Assembly (NCBI RefSeq): GCF_007981265.1
Contig: NZ_CP034363.1
Coordinates: 2,232,001-2,296,000, forward strand
Source of the DNA: Pantoea sp. CCBC3-3-1
GTDB lineage: Bacteria > Pseudomonadota > Gammaproteobacteria > Enterobacterales > Enterobacteriaceae
DNA length: 64,000 nt
Reading direction: 5' to 3'
Shown here: piece by piece, positions 1 through 8,017 of the stretch
Position numbering within the stretch: position 1 is the first letter of the stretch
How the letters are laid out: every line of letters begins with the position of its first letter
Position numbers and translations under genes: made by a program
Notes under the pieces: generated by a model
Databases searched by the model: none
Seen by the model: only the letters and a program-made list of their open reading frames with translations
What the model was told of the DNA's origin: nothing

Positions 1-848
1 TCCAGCATGTCGGTCATGGCGCGCAGGTTGGCCGAACGGCTGCCTTTTCGCCAGACCAGCCAGATATTGATCAGCCCCATTTGTCCGGCCAGCGGCCACG
101 CCGACACGCTGTCCTTGCCGGGCATATTTTCCAGCATGCTGCGCGGCACCATCGCCAGCCCGGCTCCCGCGCTGACGCAGGCGAGGATACCGTGGTAAGA
201 CTCCATCTCAAAAATCTTACCCGGTGCGGCATTCTCCCTTGCGAACCAGTTTTCGAATAAGCGACGGTATGAACAGTTGGCGCGAAAGGCATAAATCGTC
301 GCGCCCGAAATGGTGGTAGCGCTGGTCACGGGCGGATGGTTGAGCGAGGAGATCACCACCATCTCTTCGGCGAACACGGGCATACCTTCCAGTTGAGGAT
401 GCTTAGGCGGGCCATCGATAAACACCGCACTGTACTCGCCAGCCAGCAGGCCATCAATCATTTCGCCGGAGGGGCCGGTGGAAAGATCCAGCTCCACGTC
501 CGGCCATGTCTGGTGATAGCGGGCAATGAGCGGCGGCAGGCGTACCGCGGCGGTGCTTTCTATTGCGCCCAGCGTGAACACGCCCGTTGGATGCTGGCTG
601 GAAACCTGCAAACGCGCTTCTTCGGTCAGGGCCAAAATGCGGTGGGCATAATCCAGCAGCGTGCGGCCCGCATCGGTAATATGCAGGCGGAGCTTCTCAC
701 GGCTGAACAACTGCGTGCCCAGCTCTTCTTCCAGCTGGCGCAGGCGTGTAGAGATATTCGACGGTACGCGATGCAATTTGCTGGCGGCGGCAGTCACGCT
801 GCCTTCCTCAGCAATGGCGCGAAACACTTCCAGCTGGGTCAGATCCAT
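1..848 (-). CDS. ptrR: LysR-family regulator, PtrR-like (3' end cut by window)
   Basis: The reading frame starts with ATG at 848 and runs off the left edge without a stop, so about 282 residues are visible. The N-terminus (MDLTQLEVFRAIAEEGSVTA) is a LysR winged helix-turn-helix, followed by the usual linker helix and an effector-binding domain (for example a GAIESTAA stretch around residue 95). It is divergent from the sad-like aldehyde dehydrogenase at 972. In E. coli the LysR gene ptrR (yneJ) neighbours sad (yneI) and controls putrescine/GABA utilisation, so orthology is likely from context. The last residues are outside the window, so truncation by mutation cannot be judged. A near-palindrome between the two genes is a candidate autoregulatory site. 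Confidence 0.8.
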   Translation of the reverse strand, partial: MDLTQLEVFRAIAEEGSVTAAASKLHRVPSNISTRLRQLEEELGTQLFSREKLRLHITDAGRTLLDYAHRILALTEEARLQVSSQHPTGVFTLGAIESTAAVRLPPLIARYHQTWPDVELDLSTGPSGEMIDGLLAGEYSAVFIDGPPKHPQLEGMPVFAEEMVVISSLNHPPVTSATTISGATIYAFRANCSYRRLFENWFARENAAPGKIFEMESYHGILACVSAGAGLAMVPRSMLENMPGKDSVSAWPLAGQMGLINIWLVWRKGSRSANLRAMTDML

Positions 849-882
849 GCATTCTCTTTTTGAGTAAGATATTTTCATTATT

Positions 883-903
883 ATTCATTTTTAAAGAATG
901 AAT
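883..903. promoter_or_regulatory. Candidate LysR operator between ptrR and sad
   Basis: A 21-base imperfect palindrome with arms ATTCAT and ATGAAT lies in the 123-bp divergent intergenic region. It has the T-N11-A character of LysR-type boxes. Its position is right for control of both ptrR and sad. Function is inferred only. Confidence 0.4.
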
Positions 904-971
904 GACAAGCTTATGATCTCCCCATCGCAAATGACTTTCGTCGGGCAAGCGCCCGACCATCAGGAGAATGT

Positions 972-2348
972 ATGACGACTTCCTCTGCCGTTTCCCGCAA
1001 TCCTTTCACCGGCGAAATTATCCGCCAGACGCCGTTCGCCTCAGTAACTGACGTGGAAACCGCGCTGCAACAAACCGACAGCGCGTTCCAGTCATGGCGC
1101 CACAGTGAAATCGACAGCCGTAGCCAGCTGCTGCAAAACATGGCGGCGGGCCTGCGCAAGCATGCCCGTTCACTGGCTGAAATGATGACTGATGAGATGG
1201 GCAAGCCCATTACCCAGAGCCTGGCCGAAGTGGAAAAATGTGCCCGCCTGTGTGAATGGTACGCCGAACAGGGGCCGGCTTTTCTGGCCCCAGAAGCAAC
1301 GCGGGTGGAAAACGACAAGGCTTACGTCAACTACCTGCCGTTAGGCCCAGTCCTGGCGGTGATGCCGTGGAACTTCCCGGTCTGGCAGGTGCTGCGTGGC
1401 GCGGTGCCAATCATCATGGCGGGCAACAGCTACCTGCTGAAACCTGCACCGAGCATCATGGGCAGCGCGCTGTTGTTGCAGTCAGTGCTGACCGAAGCGG
1501 GTGTGCCACAGGGCCTGTTTGGCGTGGTGAATGCCGATAACGATGCCGTGGCAAAAATCATCAACGACCGTCGTATTGCCGCCGTCACGCTAACCGGCAG
1601 CGTACGTGCCGGTGCCGCAATTGCCGCGCTGGCGGGTGCAGCAGTGAAGAAAAGCGTGCTGGAGCTGGGCGGCGCCGACGCCTTTATCGTGCTGGCAGAT
1701 GCCGACATTGATGCGGCAGTGAAAGGGGCCGTTGCCGGTCGCTTTATGAACGGTGGCCAGGTTTGTATGGCAGCGAAACGCATCATTGTGGAAGAAAGCA
1801 TTTTTGCTGAATTCCGCGACAAGTTCGTTGCGGCAGTGAAAGAGATGGTGGTGGGCGATCCGCGCGACGAAGCGACCTATATTGGCCCGATGGCGCGTTA
1901 CGATCTGCGTGACGAGCTGGATACGCAGGTGCAGGCGACGATTGCCGAAGGTGCCGAGTGCCTGCTGGGTGGCCATGTTATTCAGGGCGCGGCTAACTTC
2001 TATGCGCCAACGGTGCTCAGCAACGTGAAGCCAGGCATGACCAGCTTCAAACAGGAATTGTTTGGTCCGGTAGCCTCACTGATTGTGGCGAAAGATGCCG
2101 AACACGCTATTGCCATGGCTAACGACTCTGAATTTGGCCTGGGCGGCAGCCTGTGGAGCCGGGATCTGGCTAACGCCCGCAAGCTTGCTGCAAAAGTCGA
2201 AACCGGCGGCATGTTTATCAACACGCCGAGCTTCTCCGACCCACGTGTGCCAATCGGCGGCGTGAAGCACAGCGGCTATGGTCGCGAGCTGTCGCACTTT
2301 GGTATTCGTGAGTTTACCAACGCGCAGACAGTCTGGCTGGAATCCTGA
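972..2348 (+). CDS. sad: NAD(P)-dependent succinate-semialdehyde dehydrogenase
   Basis: This 458-residue cytosolic aldehyde dehydrogenase is the right length for Sad/YneI, which oxidises succinate semialdehyde to succinate at the end of the GABA/putrescine route. Visible family motifs are the catalytic-site helix motif LELGGADAFIVLADAD (Glu near residue 230) and the catalytic cysteine in GGQVCMAAKR near residue 265, with the conserved PWNFPVW segment near residue 135. The ATG at 972 is preceded by AGGAGAATGT. It is divergent from the LysR gene at 848 and ends one base before the convergent EAL gene. The specific assignment rests on the ptrR neighbour; another short-chain aldehyde substrate is possible. 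Confidence 0.85.
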   Translation: MTTSSAVSRNPFTGEIIRQTPFASVTDVETALQQTDSAFQSWRHSEIDSRSQLLQNMAAGLRKHARSLAEMMTDEMGKPITQSLAEVEKCARLCEWYAEQGPAFLAPEATRVENDKAYVNYLPLGPVLAVMPWNFPVWQVLRGAVPIIMAGNSYLLKPAPSIMGSALLLQSVLTEAGVPQGLFGVVNADNDAVAKIINDRRIAAVTLTGSVRAGAAIAALAGAAVKKSVLELGGADAFIVLADADIDAAVKGAVAGRFMNGGQVCMAAKRIIVEESIFAEFRDKFVAAVKEMVVGDPRDEATYIGPMARYDLRDELDTQVQATIAEGAECLLGGHVIQGAANFYAPTVLSNVKPGMTSFKQELFGPVASLIVAKDAEHAIAMANDSEFGLGGSLWSRDLANARKLAAKVETGGMFINTPSFSDPRVPIGGVKHSGYGRELSHFGIREFTNAQTVWLES

Positions 2349-2349
2349 T

Positions 2350-4146
2350 TTAGCCCGCGAACATCTCGCCCTTAAGCCACTGTTCAACCCCTTCCGGCGG
2401 AAGGGGTTTACTGCAAAAGTATCCCTGAATTTCATCGCAGCCAAAGCTGCGCAGCGTCAGCAACGTCTGCTCATCCTCAACCCCCTCTGCCAGCACGACA
2501 TAGTGCAGTTCTTTCAGCATCGCTATCACATGCCGGACAATGGTACGGCTGGCGTTATCGGTCGCCATCTTCCAGACCAGCGAGCGATCCAGCTTGATCA
2601 CGTCCACCGGAATGCGCTTGAGGTAGTTAATATTGCTGTAGCCGGAACCAAAATCATCCAGCGACAGACCAAAACCGCGCAGCTTGAGCTGATTCAGACC
2701 GGCCAGCGCTTGCGGACACTCCAGCATTCTTTCCGTTTCCAGACACTCCAGACGCAGCAGCTCGGTGGGCATACCGGCCCGCAGCATTTTCGCTTCCAGC
2801 CGGTCGGCAAAGCCAGGGCTGGCCAGATCGCTGACGCTGACGTTGACCGACACCGGCAGATTCACGCCTTTCGCCTGCCACAGTTGCAGCTGGGACAGCG
2901 CGCTGGCGATAACCCAGTTTGTCACTTCCGCCATCAGGCTGGTGGTCTCCACCAGCGGCAGGAACGTCATCGGCGGCAGATTACCGAGGGTGGGATGTTC
3001 CCAGCGCAGCAGGGCTTCCAGACCCACCGGCAGCCCGCTGTGCAGGGAAAGCTGGGGCTGATAAACCAGATACAGGCCGCCTTCGCCGCGCAAAGCCGTC
3101 GACAAATCATGCAGCAGATGGAAATCAAGTTTGCGGCGGTTGTCGAGCGCTTCATCATAAGTCTGCCAGGGTTTGCGCAGACTGATAGCTTCATGTAAAG
3201 CGCTAAAGCCACGGCGCACAATTTCCGATGGTGTAGAGTTTACCGGCACAAAATTCACCTCGCCCAGATGAATACTGAGGTCAATCGTAATGCCTTCATG
3301 CAGTCGGGCGTGGGCGCTGCTTAATTTTTCGCCTGAACGCTGTAGCCAGGCGTACGATCTGGCAGCCGAGAGCAGGGCGAAGCAGCCTTTCGTAAAGCAA
3401 TATAAAACCTCCTGCGGCTGAAGTTGCAGCCGAATGCGCAGCAGCTCAATCATATCTTTTTGCAACGTTTCCAGCGTGCCCATACCCAGCGAACGGGCAA
3501 TTTCATAGGCACGCGTCACATCCAGACATTCAATCAGCACCAGACTGTGCCGCTCCTGCACGCCCATCTCTTTTAGCAACGCCAGGTCCTGCATCAGCTT
3601 TTGGCGATTGGGAAGAGAAGTGACAACGTCACGAAGGCCGTTGTTAAGCCAGGCGTCCAGCCAGGAGGTGATGATATCGGCCAGCAGCTGTAGCATCTCT
3701 ATTTTATGCTGCGGGAAAAGATGCGGCTGAACGTCGGCAACGCACAGCGTACCGATCACCATGCCATTGCTTAACTTCAGCGGCGCACCTGCATAAAACC
3801 GGATAAACGGTACATCAAGCGTCAGGGGATGCTCGCGGAAACGCTCATCGTGATGCGTATCCTGACAGACCAGAATCGTGCCGCTGGCCAGCGTATGGCG
3901 GCAGAGCGCATCTTCAAGCGACGTTTGCTGCAATGCAAAACGCTGCGCCGCTTTAATATACTGCTGCTTCTCATCCATCACGGAAATAAAACTGGAGGGG
4001 ATTTCCAGCAGCCGGCTGGCCAGCTCGGTAAACTTGCTGAGGATCTCATCCCGTTCGCTATCAGTGGTAGTAAACATCTCCAGCACCTGTGGGTGCCGGT
4101 TATCTCCCAGGTTGTTTGTCATAATCGCCTGCAAATTATTCCCCAT
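2350..4146 (-). CDS. GAF - degenerate GGDEF - EAL cyclic-di-GMP phosphodiesterase
   Basis: A 598-residue soluble protein without membrane segments. Residues about 30-175 form a GAF sensor domain (VMDEKQQYIKAA, APLKLSNGMVIGTLCVAD). Residues about 175-330 resemble a GGDEF domain that has lost its GG(D/E)EF signature (TSLPNRQKL is kept), so it is probably not a cyclase. Residues about 345-590 are an EAL domain. Key catalytic residues look intact: EALLRW, the Asn in SVNVS, the Glu in ECLETE, DDFGSGYSN, the Lys in VIKLD, AEGVE and the Gln in IQGYF. It therefore should hydrolyse c-di-GMP. An alternative start is the ATG at 4122. It converges on sad with one base between stop codons. Confidence 0.85.
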   Translation of the reverse strand: MGNNLQAIMTNNLGDNRHPQVLEMFTTTDSERDEILSKFTELASRLLEIPSSFISVMDEKQQYIKAAQRFALQQTSLEDALCRHTLASGTILVCQDTHHDERFREHPLTLDVPFIRFYAGAPLKLSNGMVIGTLCVADVQPHLFPQHKIEMLQLLADIITSWLDAWLNNGLRDVVTSLPNRQKLMQDLALLKEMGVQERHSLVLIECLDVTRAYEIARSLGMGTLETLQKDMIELLRIRLQLQPQEVLYCFTKGCFALLSAARSYAWLQRSGEKLSSAHARLHEGITIDLSIHLGEVNFVPVNSTPSEIVRRGFSALHEAISLRKPWQTYDEALDNRRKLDFHLLHDLSTALRGEGGLYLVYQPQLSLHSGLPVGLEALLRWEHPTLGNLPPMTFLPLVETTSLMAEVTNWVIASALSQLQLWQAKGVNLPVSVNVSVSDLASPGFADRLEAKMLRAGMPTELLRLECLETERMLECPQALAGLNQLKLRGFGLSLDDFGSGYSNINYLKRIPVDVIKLDRSLVWKMATDNASRTIVRHVIAMLKELHYVVLAEGVEDEQTLLTLRSFGCDEIQGYFCSKPLPPEGVEQWLKGEMFAG

Positions 4147-4224
4147 CGGGAAAGCTAATAGTTAAGCTAAACTTGTCTCGAGGGCCGATGCATTAAGCCG
4201 CCACGCACAAATTTGGATAACAGC

Positions 4225-4653
4225 ATGTCTCATTCTTCTTCAGCAGCGCCGCACGATCGGATCGTGCTTTATGATGGCGTCTGCAAACTCTGTAACGGCT
4301 GGGTCAATTTTCTGATCCGCCATGATACGGGTCATCAGGTTCGGCTGGCTGCGGTACAAACCCGTAAAGGCAAAGCGTTGCTGATTGCAGCAGGCATGTC
4401 GCCGGATGAAATCAACACCATTGTCCTGTTGGATAACGGCCAGGTGTACCTGCGCGCCGAAGCCATTTTTCGGGTAATGAAATGGCTGCCCTTCCCATGG
4501 CGAATTTTTAGCATTCTGCGTTTTTTTCCAAAAGCTATCAGTAACCGCTGCTACGATCTCATCGCCCATAACCGTTATCGGCTGTTTGGCCGATATGATG
4601 AGTGCCAACAGCCCGTAGCCGATCATCCACAGCGCTTTCTGGACCAGCCTTAA
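4225..4653 (+). CDS. DCC-family (DUF393) thiol-disulfide oxidoreductase-like protein
   Basis: About 142 residues. The N-terminal pattern IVLYDGVCKLCNGWVNFLI is the hallmark of the DCC family, in which D-x-x-C-x-x-C suggests a thioredoxin-like redox site. The rest (RAEAIFRVMKWLPFPWRIFSIL, ending in YDLIAHNRYRLFGR) is also typical. The ATG at 4225 is preferred; an in-frame TTG at 4213 would add four residues. The biochemical role of this family is not established. It stands alone between the EAL gene and the mini-ORF at 4806. Confidence 0.8.
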   Translation: MSHSSSAAPHDRIVLYDGVCKLCNGWVNFLIRHDTGHQVRLAAVQTRKGKALLIAAGMSPDEINTIVLLDNGQVYLRAEAIFRVMKWLPFPWRIFSILRFFPKAISNRCYDLIAHNRYRLFGRYDECQQPVADHPQRFLDQP

Positions 4654-4805
4654 TACAAACTGATGGCTATCGGCCAGGATAAGGAAGCGAAGAGGGCAGG
4701 AAAACCCTTTTTCTGGCAAAGGTTTGCCGGATAACTTCTTTGTCGCCACCTGCCGGCTTTGTTAAAGATGTGATAATAAAAAAATCACCCTACAGGACAT
4801 CTTTA

Positions 4806-4886
4806 ATGCAAATTTCCTCAGCCCGTTTCACCCCTTTAACATGCCCTTCGCGACGTCCGGCAAACCTGAAGGGGAAAACCGAATGA
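4806..4886 (+). CDS. 26-residue upstream ORF, possible leader peptide
   Basis: A short ORF encodes a 26-residue peptide beginning MQISSARFTPLTCPSRRP. It has an AGGA ribosome site eight bases before its ATG. Its TGA stop overlaps the ATG of the next gene as ATGA, so translation of the two is probably coupled. The single cysteine, the arginine pair and the position just before a sulfonate-type binding protein fit a regulatory leader that senses translation of Cys or Arg codons. That idea is inference; I do not recognise the peptide as a named family. Confidence 0.45.
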   Translation: MQISSARFTPLTCPSRRPANLKGKTE

Positions 4887-5755
4887 CGCTGCGTGTGGGC
4901 AGTCACCCGGACAACCTTTCCCTGTTTATTTTGCGCCACCGGGGCGAGCTGGAGACGCAGGCGGTAAGCCACGGCTGGCAGGTGGAATGGATGGATTATC
5001 AGCATGGCGCCGACAGCGCGGCTTATCTTGCCAGCCATCAGCTCGACATTGTGGGTACGGGAACGACATCGCCGCTCTATGCTCAGGCAAAGGGGCTGGA
5101 CGTCGCTTACCTGGGAGCCTCTCCCGTGAGTAATGCTAACTGTGCGCTGCTGGTGATGAAGGAGAGTCATTTACAGGTTCCGCAGCAGATCAAAGGCACG
5201 CGTATCGCCTGCATCCGGGGATCGGTTACCGATCGTTTTTTAGCGCAGCAGCTGCTGCAAAATGGCCTGACGCTGAAAGATATCACCCTGGTCGATTTGA
5301 GCGGCAGCGAGTCGCCGCGAGCCTTAAGGGAAGGGCGCGTGGATCTCTGGGCGGCAATCGATCCCTGGCTGAGCGCGGCTCGTGATGCAAAGATGGTACG
5401 TATGCTGGGGCAGGTTGATGAGTTTATTGCCAACCGCACGCTGTTCTGGTGCCGGAAATCCTGGCGTGAGCGCTATCCGCGGCAGGCCAGGCTGGCTTTA
5501 TCGGTGCTGGCAGAGAACGACCGCTGGATCGCCACACATCCGCTCCAGGCGGCGGAACTCATTCACCAGCATCTGGCTGGAAGTATTAGCGTGGAGAGCT
5601 GGTTTACCGCGCTTCGTCGGCGTTCATGGGGGATCCTGCCGGTCTCAACGGAGCTGCTCGCTGAACAGCAACGGCAGGCGGACGATCTTGTTGCCGCTGG
5701 TTTTCTCAACAACAGCCTGATTATTAATAGCGCCCGGCAGGGACTTCAGGCATAA
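4883..5755 (+). CDS. ABC substrate-binding protein, sulfonate/nitrate (SsuA/NMT1-like) type, no signal peptide
   Basis: A 290-residue protein from the ATG at 4883 (MTLRVGSHPDNLSLF), which has AAGGGG upstream and overlaps the stop of the mini-ORF. The fold is the NMT1/SsuA/TauA periplasmic-binding type: TGTTSPLYAQAKGLDVAYLGASP, GTRIACIRGSVTDRFLAQQL and DLWAAIDPWLSAARDA are characteristic. The domain begins directly at the first beta strand with no secretion signal, and an upstream ATG at 4841 in the same frame would not add one. The protein would therefore be cytosolic unless the true start is elsewhere. No permease or ATPase lies beside it. It could be a cytosolic ligand sensor or an enzyme of the same fold. 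Confidence 0.7.
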   Translation: MTLRVGSHPDNLSLFILRHRGELETQAVSHGWQVEWMDYQHGADSAAYLASHQLDIVGTGTTSPLYAQAKGLDVAYLGASPVSNANCALLVMKESHLQVPQQIKGTRIACIRGSVTDRFLAQQLLQNGLTLKDITLVDLSGSESPRALREGRVDLWAAIDPWLSAARDAKMVRMLGQVDEFIANRTLFWCRKSWRERYPRQARLALSVLAENDRWIATHPLQAAELIHQHLAGSISVESWFTALRRRSWGILPVSTELLAEQQRQADDLVAAGFLNNSLIINSARQGLQA

Positions 5756-5801
5756 ACGGGGTGCAGCGGCCTGGGGAACGAAAGCCCACGCGGATCGGTG
5801 T

Positions 5802-5879
5802 GGCCAGGCAAAAGGAGCGTTGGTTTTGGTTTGACTTTTGCCTGGCCGAAAAGCCACGTCGAAGGTTCGCTTTTCGGCC
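5802..5879. other. Two overlapping hairpins between convergent genes
   Basis: Arm GGCCAGGCAAAAG at 5802-5814 pairs with CTTTTGCCTGGCC at 5835-5847. Arm GGCCGAAAAG at 5844-5853 pairs with CTTTTCGGCC at 5870-5879. The two stems share GGCC at 5844-5847, so they compete. They lie between the convergent binding-protein and CMD/AhpD genes and could act as a two-way terminator, though no long U tract follows. Confidence 0.5.
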
Positions 5880-5906
5880 CGGATTGCTATTAGCCGCCTG
5901 TCCGTG

Positions 5907-6995
5907 TTATTCAAACGGCTCCCCCAGCGTCAGCATCAGCCGGTTCGCCCAGGCGAAAAAGGCGCTGGACTGCACCAGATCCAGCAGTTGCAGTTCATCC
6001 AGCCCGATTTCGCGTAGCGCATCAAGCTGGCGGGGCGAAGCGTTGGGCGGCGTTGTCGAAAGGGCCGCTGAAAAGGCGATAATTTTTTGCCAGCGATCGG
6101 ACTGGCCCGTCTCCAGCGCCTGACCCGGCGGCGTGGCAATCAGCCGCGCCACATCATCCGTCTGTTTAGACAGCTGGCTGGCTTTGCGGGCATGCACGGA
6201 AGCACAATAGATGCAGCCATTGACCTTGCTGGCCACTGCGGCTGCCAGCTCGCGTTCGGCACGCGGCAGGCCTCCTGAAGTATAAAAGATGCCTTTGTCG
6301 GTCAGGGTCCGCTGTTCCAGCAGCGGCAGATTACGGGCCAGCAGGCGAAAATAGTCAGAATCCGCGTGGCCAAATTTTGCCAGCGTTGCCTGCTCCAGCG
6401 CGTTAAATTCGTCCAGAGGTTTAGCCGCCAGCCAGGGTTCCCAGTGCAGTTCCCGTTGCGTAAAAGCCTGGGGGGCAGGTTGACCGGTTGCGGTTCGGGG
6501 TTCGCTGCGCCAGACGGCTGCCACTGCATCATGACTGCCGCGCGGCACGCTATGGCCCGCCAGCAACCGCAGTCCGGTGAGCAGGCGGCTTTGGAAACTG
6601 ACAAAGGCGACCAGCTGTGACAGTGTCACAATGTCCTGCACCGACCAGCCCGCTTCCCGCAATGCGTGCAGATCGCCCTGCGTCGCTGCGGCAGGTGTGA
6701 AAGTCAACGTTTCTGCGTGAGCGAGTGCCGCCTGCAAGCCTGCGCCTTCGGCGGGTTGGGATGGCAGGCTGGCGTAATAATTAGCCAGCTGCGGCGCCTG
6801 ATGCCACAGCGCAACCTGCCTGGCGAGCGCCGCGCGCCAGCTGAGGGGAAAACTTTTGCTGGCAGATGAAAACAAAATCTCATGACTGCCCTGGGTATGT
6901 TCAGTCGCCGCACCGCGCAGGGCGCGAGCCTCGGCGAGCGCGCTGGCGGATTTAATTTCAGCCAGTTCATCAAGCAGATCTTTTGTCCGGGTCAT
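5907..6995 (-). CDS. Fused CMD-domain / alkylhydroperoxidase (AhpD-like) protein
   Basis: At 362 residues this is about twice the length of a single AhpD-like protein and reads as a fusion. The N-terminal half (about 1-180) is a carboxymuconolactone-decarboxylase-like domain. The C-terminal half carries the AhpD redox motif GCIYCASVHARKASQL (C-x-x-C-x-x-x-H, around residue 245). I recall two separate families for these halves (Avi_7170 and Avi_7169 types) that travel with the luciferase-like monooxygenase and peptide-type ABC transporter found here. It is the last gene of the operon and overlaps the monooxygenase gene by four bases. A likely role is detoxifying peroxide or a reactive intermediate made by the flavin monooxygenase; the substrate is unknown. 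Confidence 0.75.
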   Translation of the reverse strand: MTRTKDLLDELAEIKSASALAEARALRGAATEHTQGSHEILFSSASKSFPLSWRAALARQVALWHQAPQLANYYASLPSQPAEGAGLQAALAHAETLTFTPAAATQGDLHALREAGWSVQDIVTLSQLVAFVSFQSRLLTGLRLLAGHSVPRGSHDAVAAVWRSEPRTATGQPAPQAFTQRELHWEPWLAAKPLDEFNALEQATLAKFGHADSDYFRLLARNLPLLEQRTLTDKGIFYTSGGLPRAERELAAAVASKVNGCIYCASVHARKASQLSKQTDDVARLIATPPGQALETGQSDRWQKIIAFSAALSTTPPNASPRQLDALREIGLDELQLLDLVQSSAFFAWANRLMLTLGEPFE

Positions 6996-8017
6996 GATGC
7001 TTCTCCAACGGTAAGGGGATCGGTGGGCGAACGCCAGCCAAAGGCGGGCGCGACGGCGCTCGCCAGTAGCTCAATGGAACGCAAAATATAGTGATGAGGC
7101 GGATCGATTGAGTGCACCTGGAAGGAAATGTCCGTTGCACGCACTAAAACCGAGTCCTGACGCAGTGAGGCAATAACCTGACGAGGCGATCCCAGATGAA
7201 CATCAAAGGCGGCGATATAGTCATCCAGCGTGGAGCCTTCAATCGGATGTCCGGCGGCACGATGATGGGCGGCCTGCTGCGACAAACCCGGTACTGCCAG
7301 CGCCCGGGCCTCTGCGCCATCGTCAGCGACAAAGGCGGTGCGCGAAGCCAAAATACGCGGCTCTACGCCTGCCGGTAGCGCAGCCAGATAGGCATCAATC
7401 ATCGGATTCTGGATGTCATCCAGCGGCAGTAAGGGTTGTACCTGTGGGCGCGGCTGCGTGCGGGAGAGCATCAGCCCATGGCCAGCGGCACCGATGCGGG
7501 CCGCACCCTGTACGGAAAACGTGGCCTGCCAAACCCGATCGAGCAGCTGTGGCGCGGCTGGATAAAGACGGTTATCCGCATGGCCGAGGGTTTCGCCACG
7601 CCATGCCGAGAGCAGGGTTTCCAGCTGAGTGGCAAACGCGTCGCCGCGGGTTTCCAGCGTTAAATCAAACGGCAAAAACGAGGTCGCCGTACCGCCCGAG
7701 CCAAAACCGAGTTCAATACGGTGATCGGCCAGCAAATCCAGTACCGCCGCGTCTTCCGCGACCCTGATTGCATTCTCCATGGGCAGCGTAATGATGGCGG
7801 TACCGAGGCGAATGCGCGACGTCTGCGCCGCAACGCTGGCCAGAAACAGCAGCGGCGAAGGTAAACCCCCTTCCTGTTCATGAAAATGGTGCTGGGCAAT
7901 CCAGGCGCTGTCGAATCCCCATTTTTCCGCGTGCAGAATTTGTGCCGTCGCCAGACGGTAACGCTCGCGGGGCGAAGTTTTATCCAGCAGACGCGTAAAA
8001 AAGCCAAGTCTTTTCAT
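6992..8017 (-). CDS. FMN-dependent luciferase-like monooxygenase (KPN_01858-type)
   Basis: A 341-residue bacterial-luciferase-fold protein: MKRLGFFTRLLD start, the early WIAQHHFHEQEGG segment, LGTAIITLPMENAIRVAEDAAVLDLLADHRIELGFGSGG and an HVGLGS-like end are typical of F420/FMN-dependent LLM enzymes. Such enzymes use reduced flavin and oxygen to oxidise or split small organosulfur, amine or aldehyde substrates. It overlaps its upstream ATPase gene and its downstream CMD/AhpD gene by four bases each, so all three are translationally coupled. The transporter presumably brings in its substrate. The substrate cannot be read from the sequence. Confidence 0.8.
   Translation of the reverse strand: MKRLGFFTRLLDKTSPRERYRLATAQILHAEKWGFDSAWIAQHHFHEQEGGLPSPLLFLASVAAQTSRIRLGTAIITLPMENAIRVAEDAAVLDLLADHRIELGFGSGGTATSFLPFDLTLETRGDAFATQLETLLSAWRGETLGHADNRLYPAAPQLLDRVWQATFSVQGAARIGAAGHGLMLSRTQPRPQVQPLLPLDDIQNPMIDAYLAALPAGVEPRILASRTAFVADDGAEARALAVPGLSQQAAHHRAAGHPIEGSTLDDYIAAFDVHLGSPRQVIASLRQDSVLVRATDISFQVHSIDPPHHYILRSIELLASAVAPAFGWRSPTDPLTVGEAS

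Noticed and set aside
2278..3198. 306-codon plus-strand frame
   Set aside because: Antisense to the EAL-domain gene, with no ribosome site and shadow-type composition.
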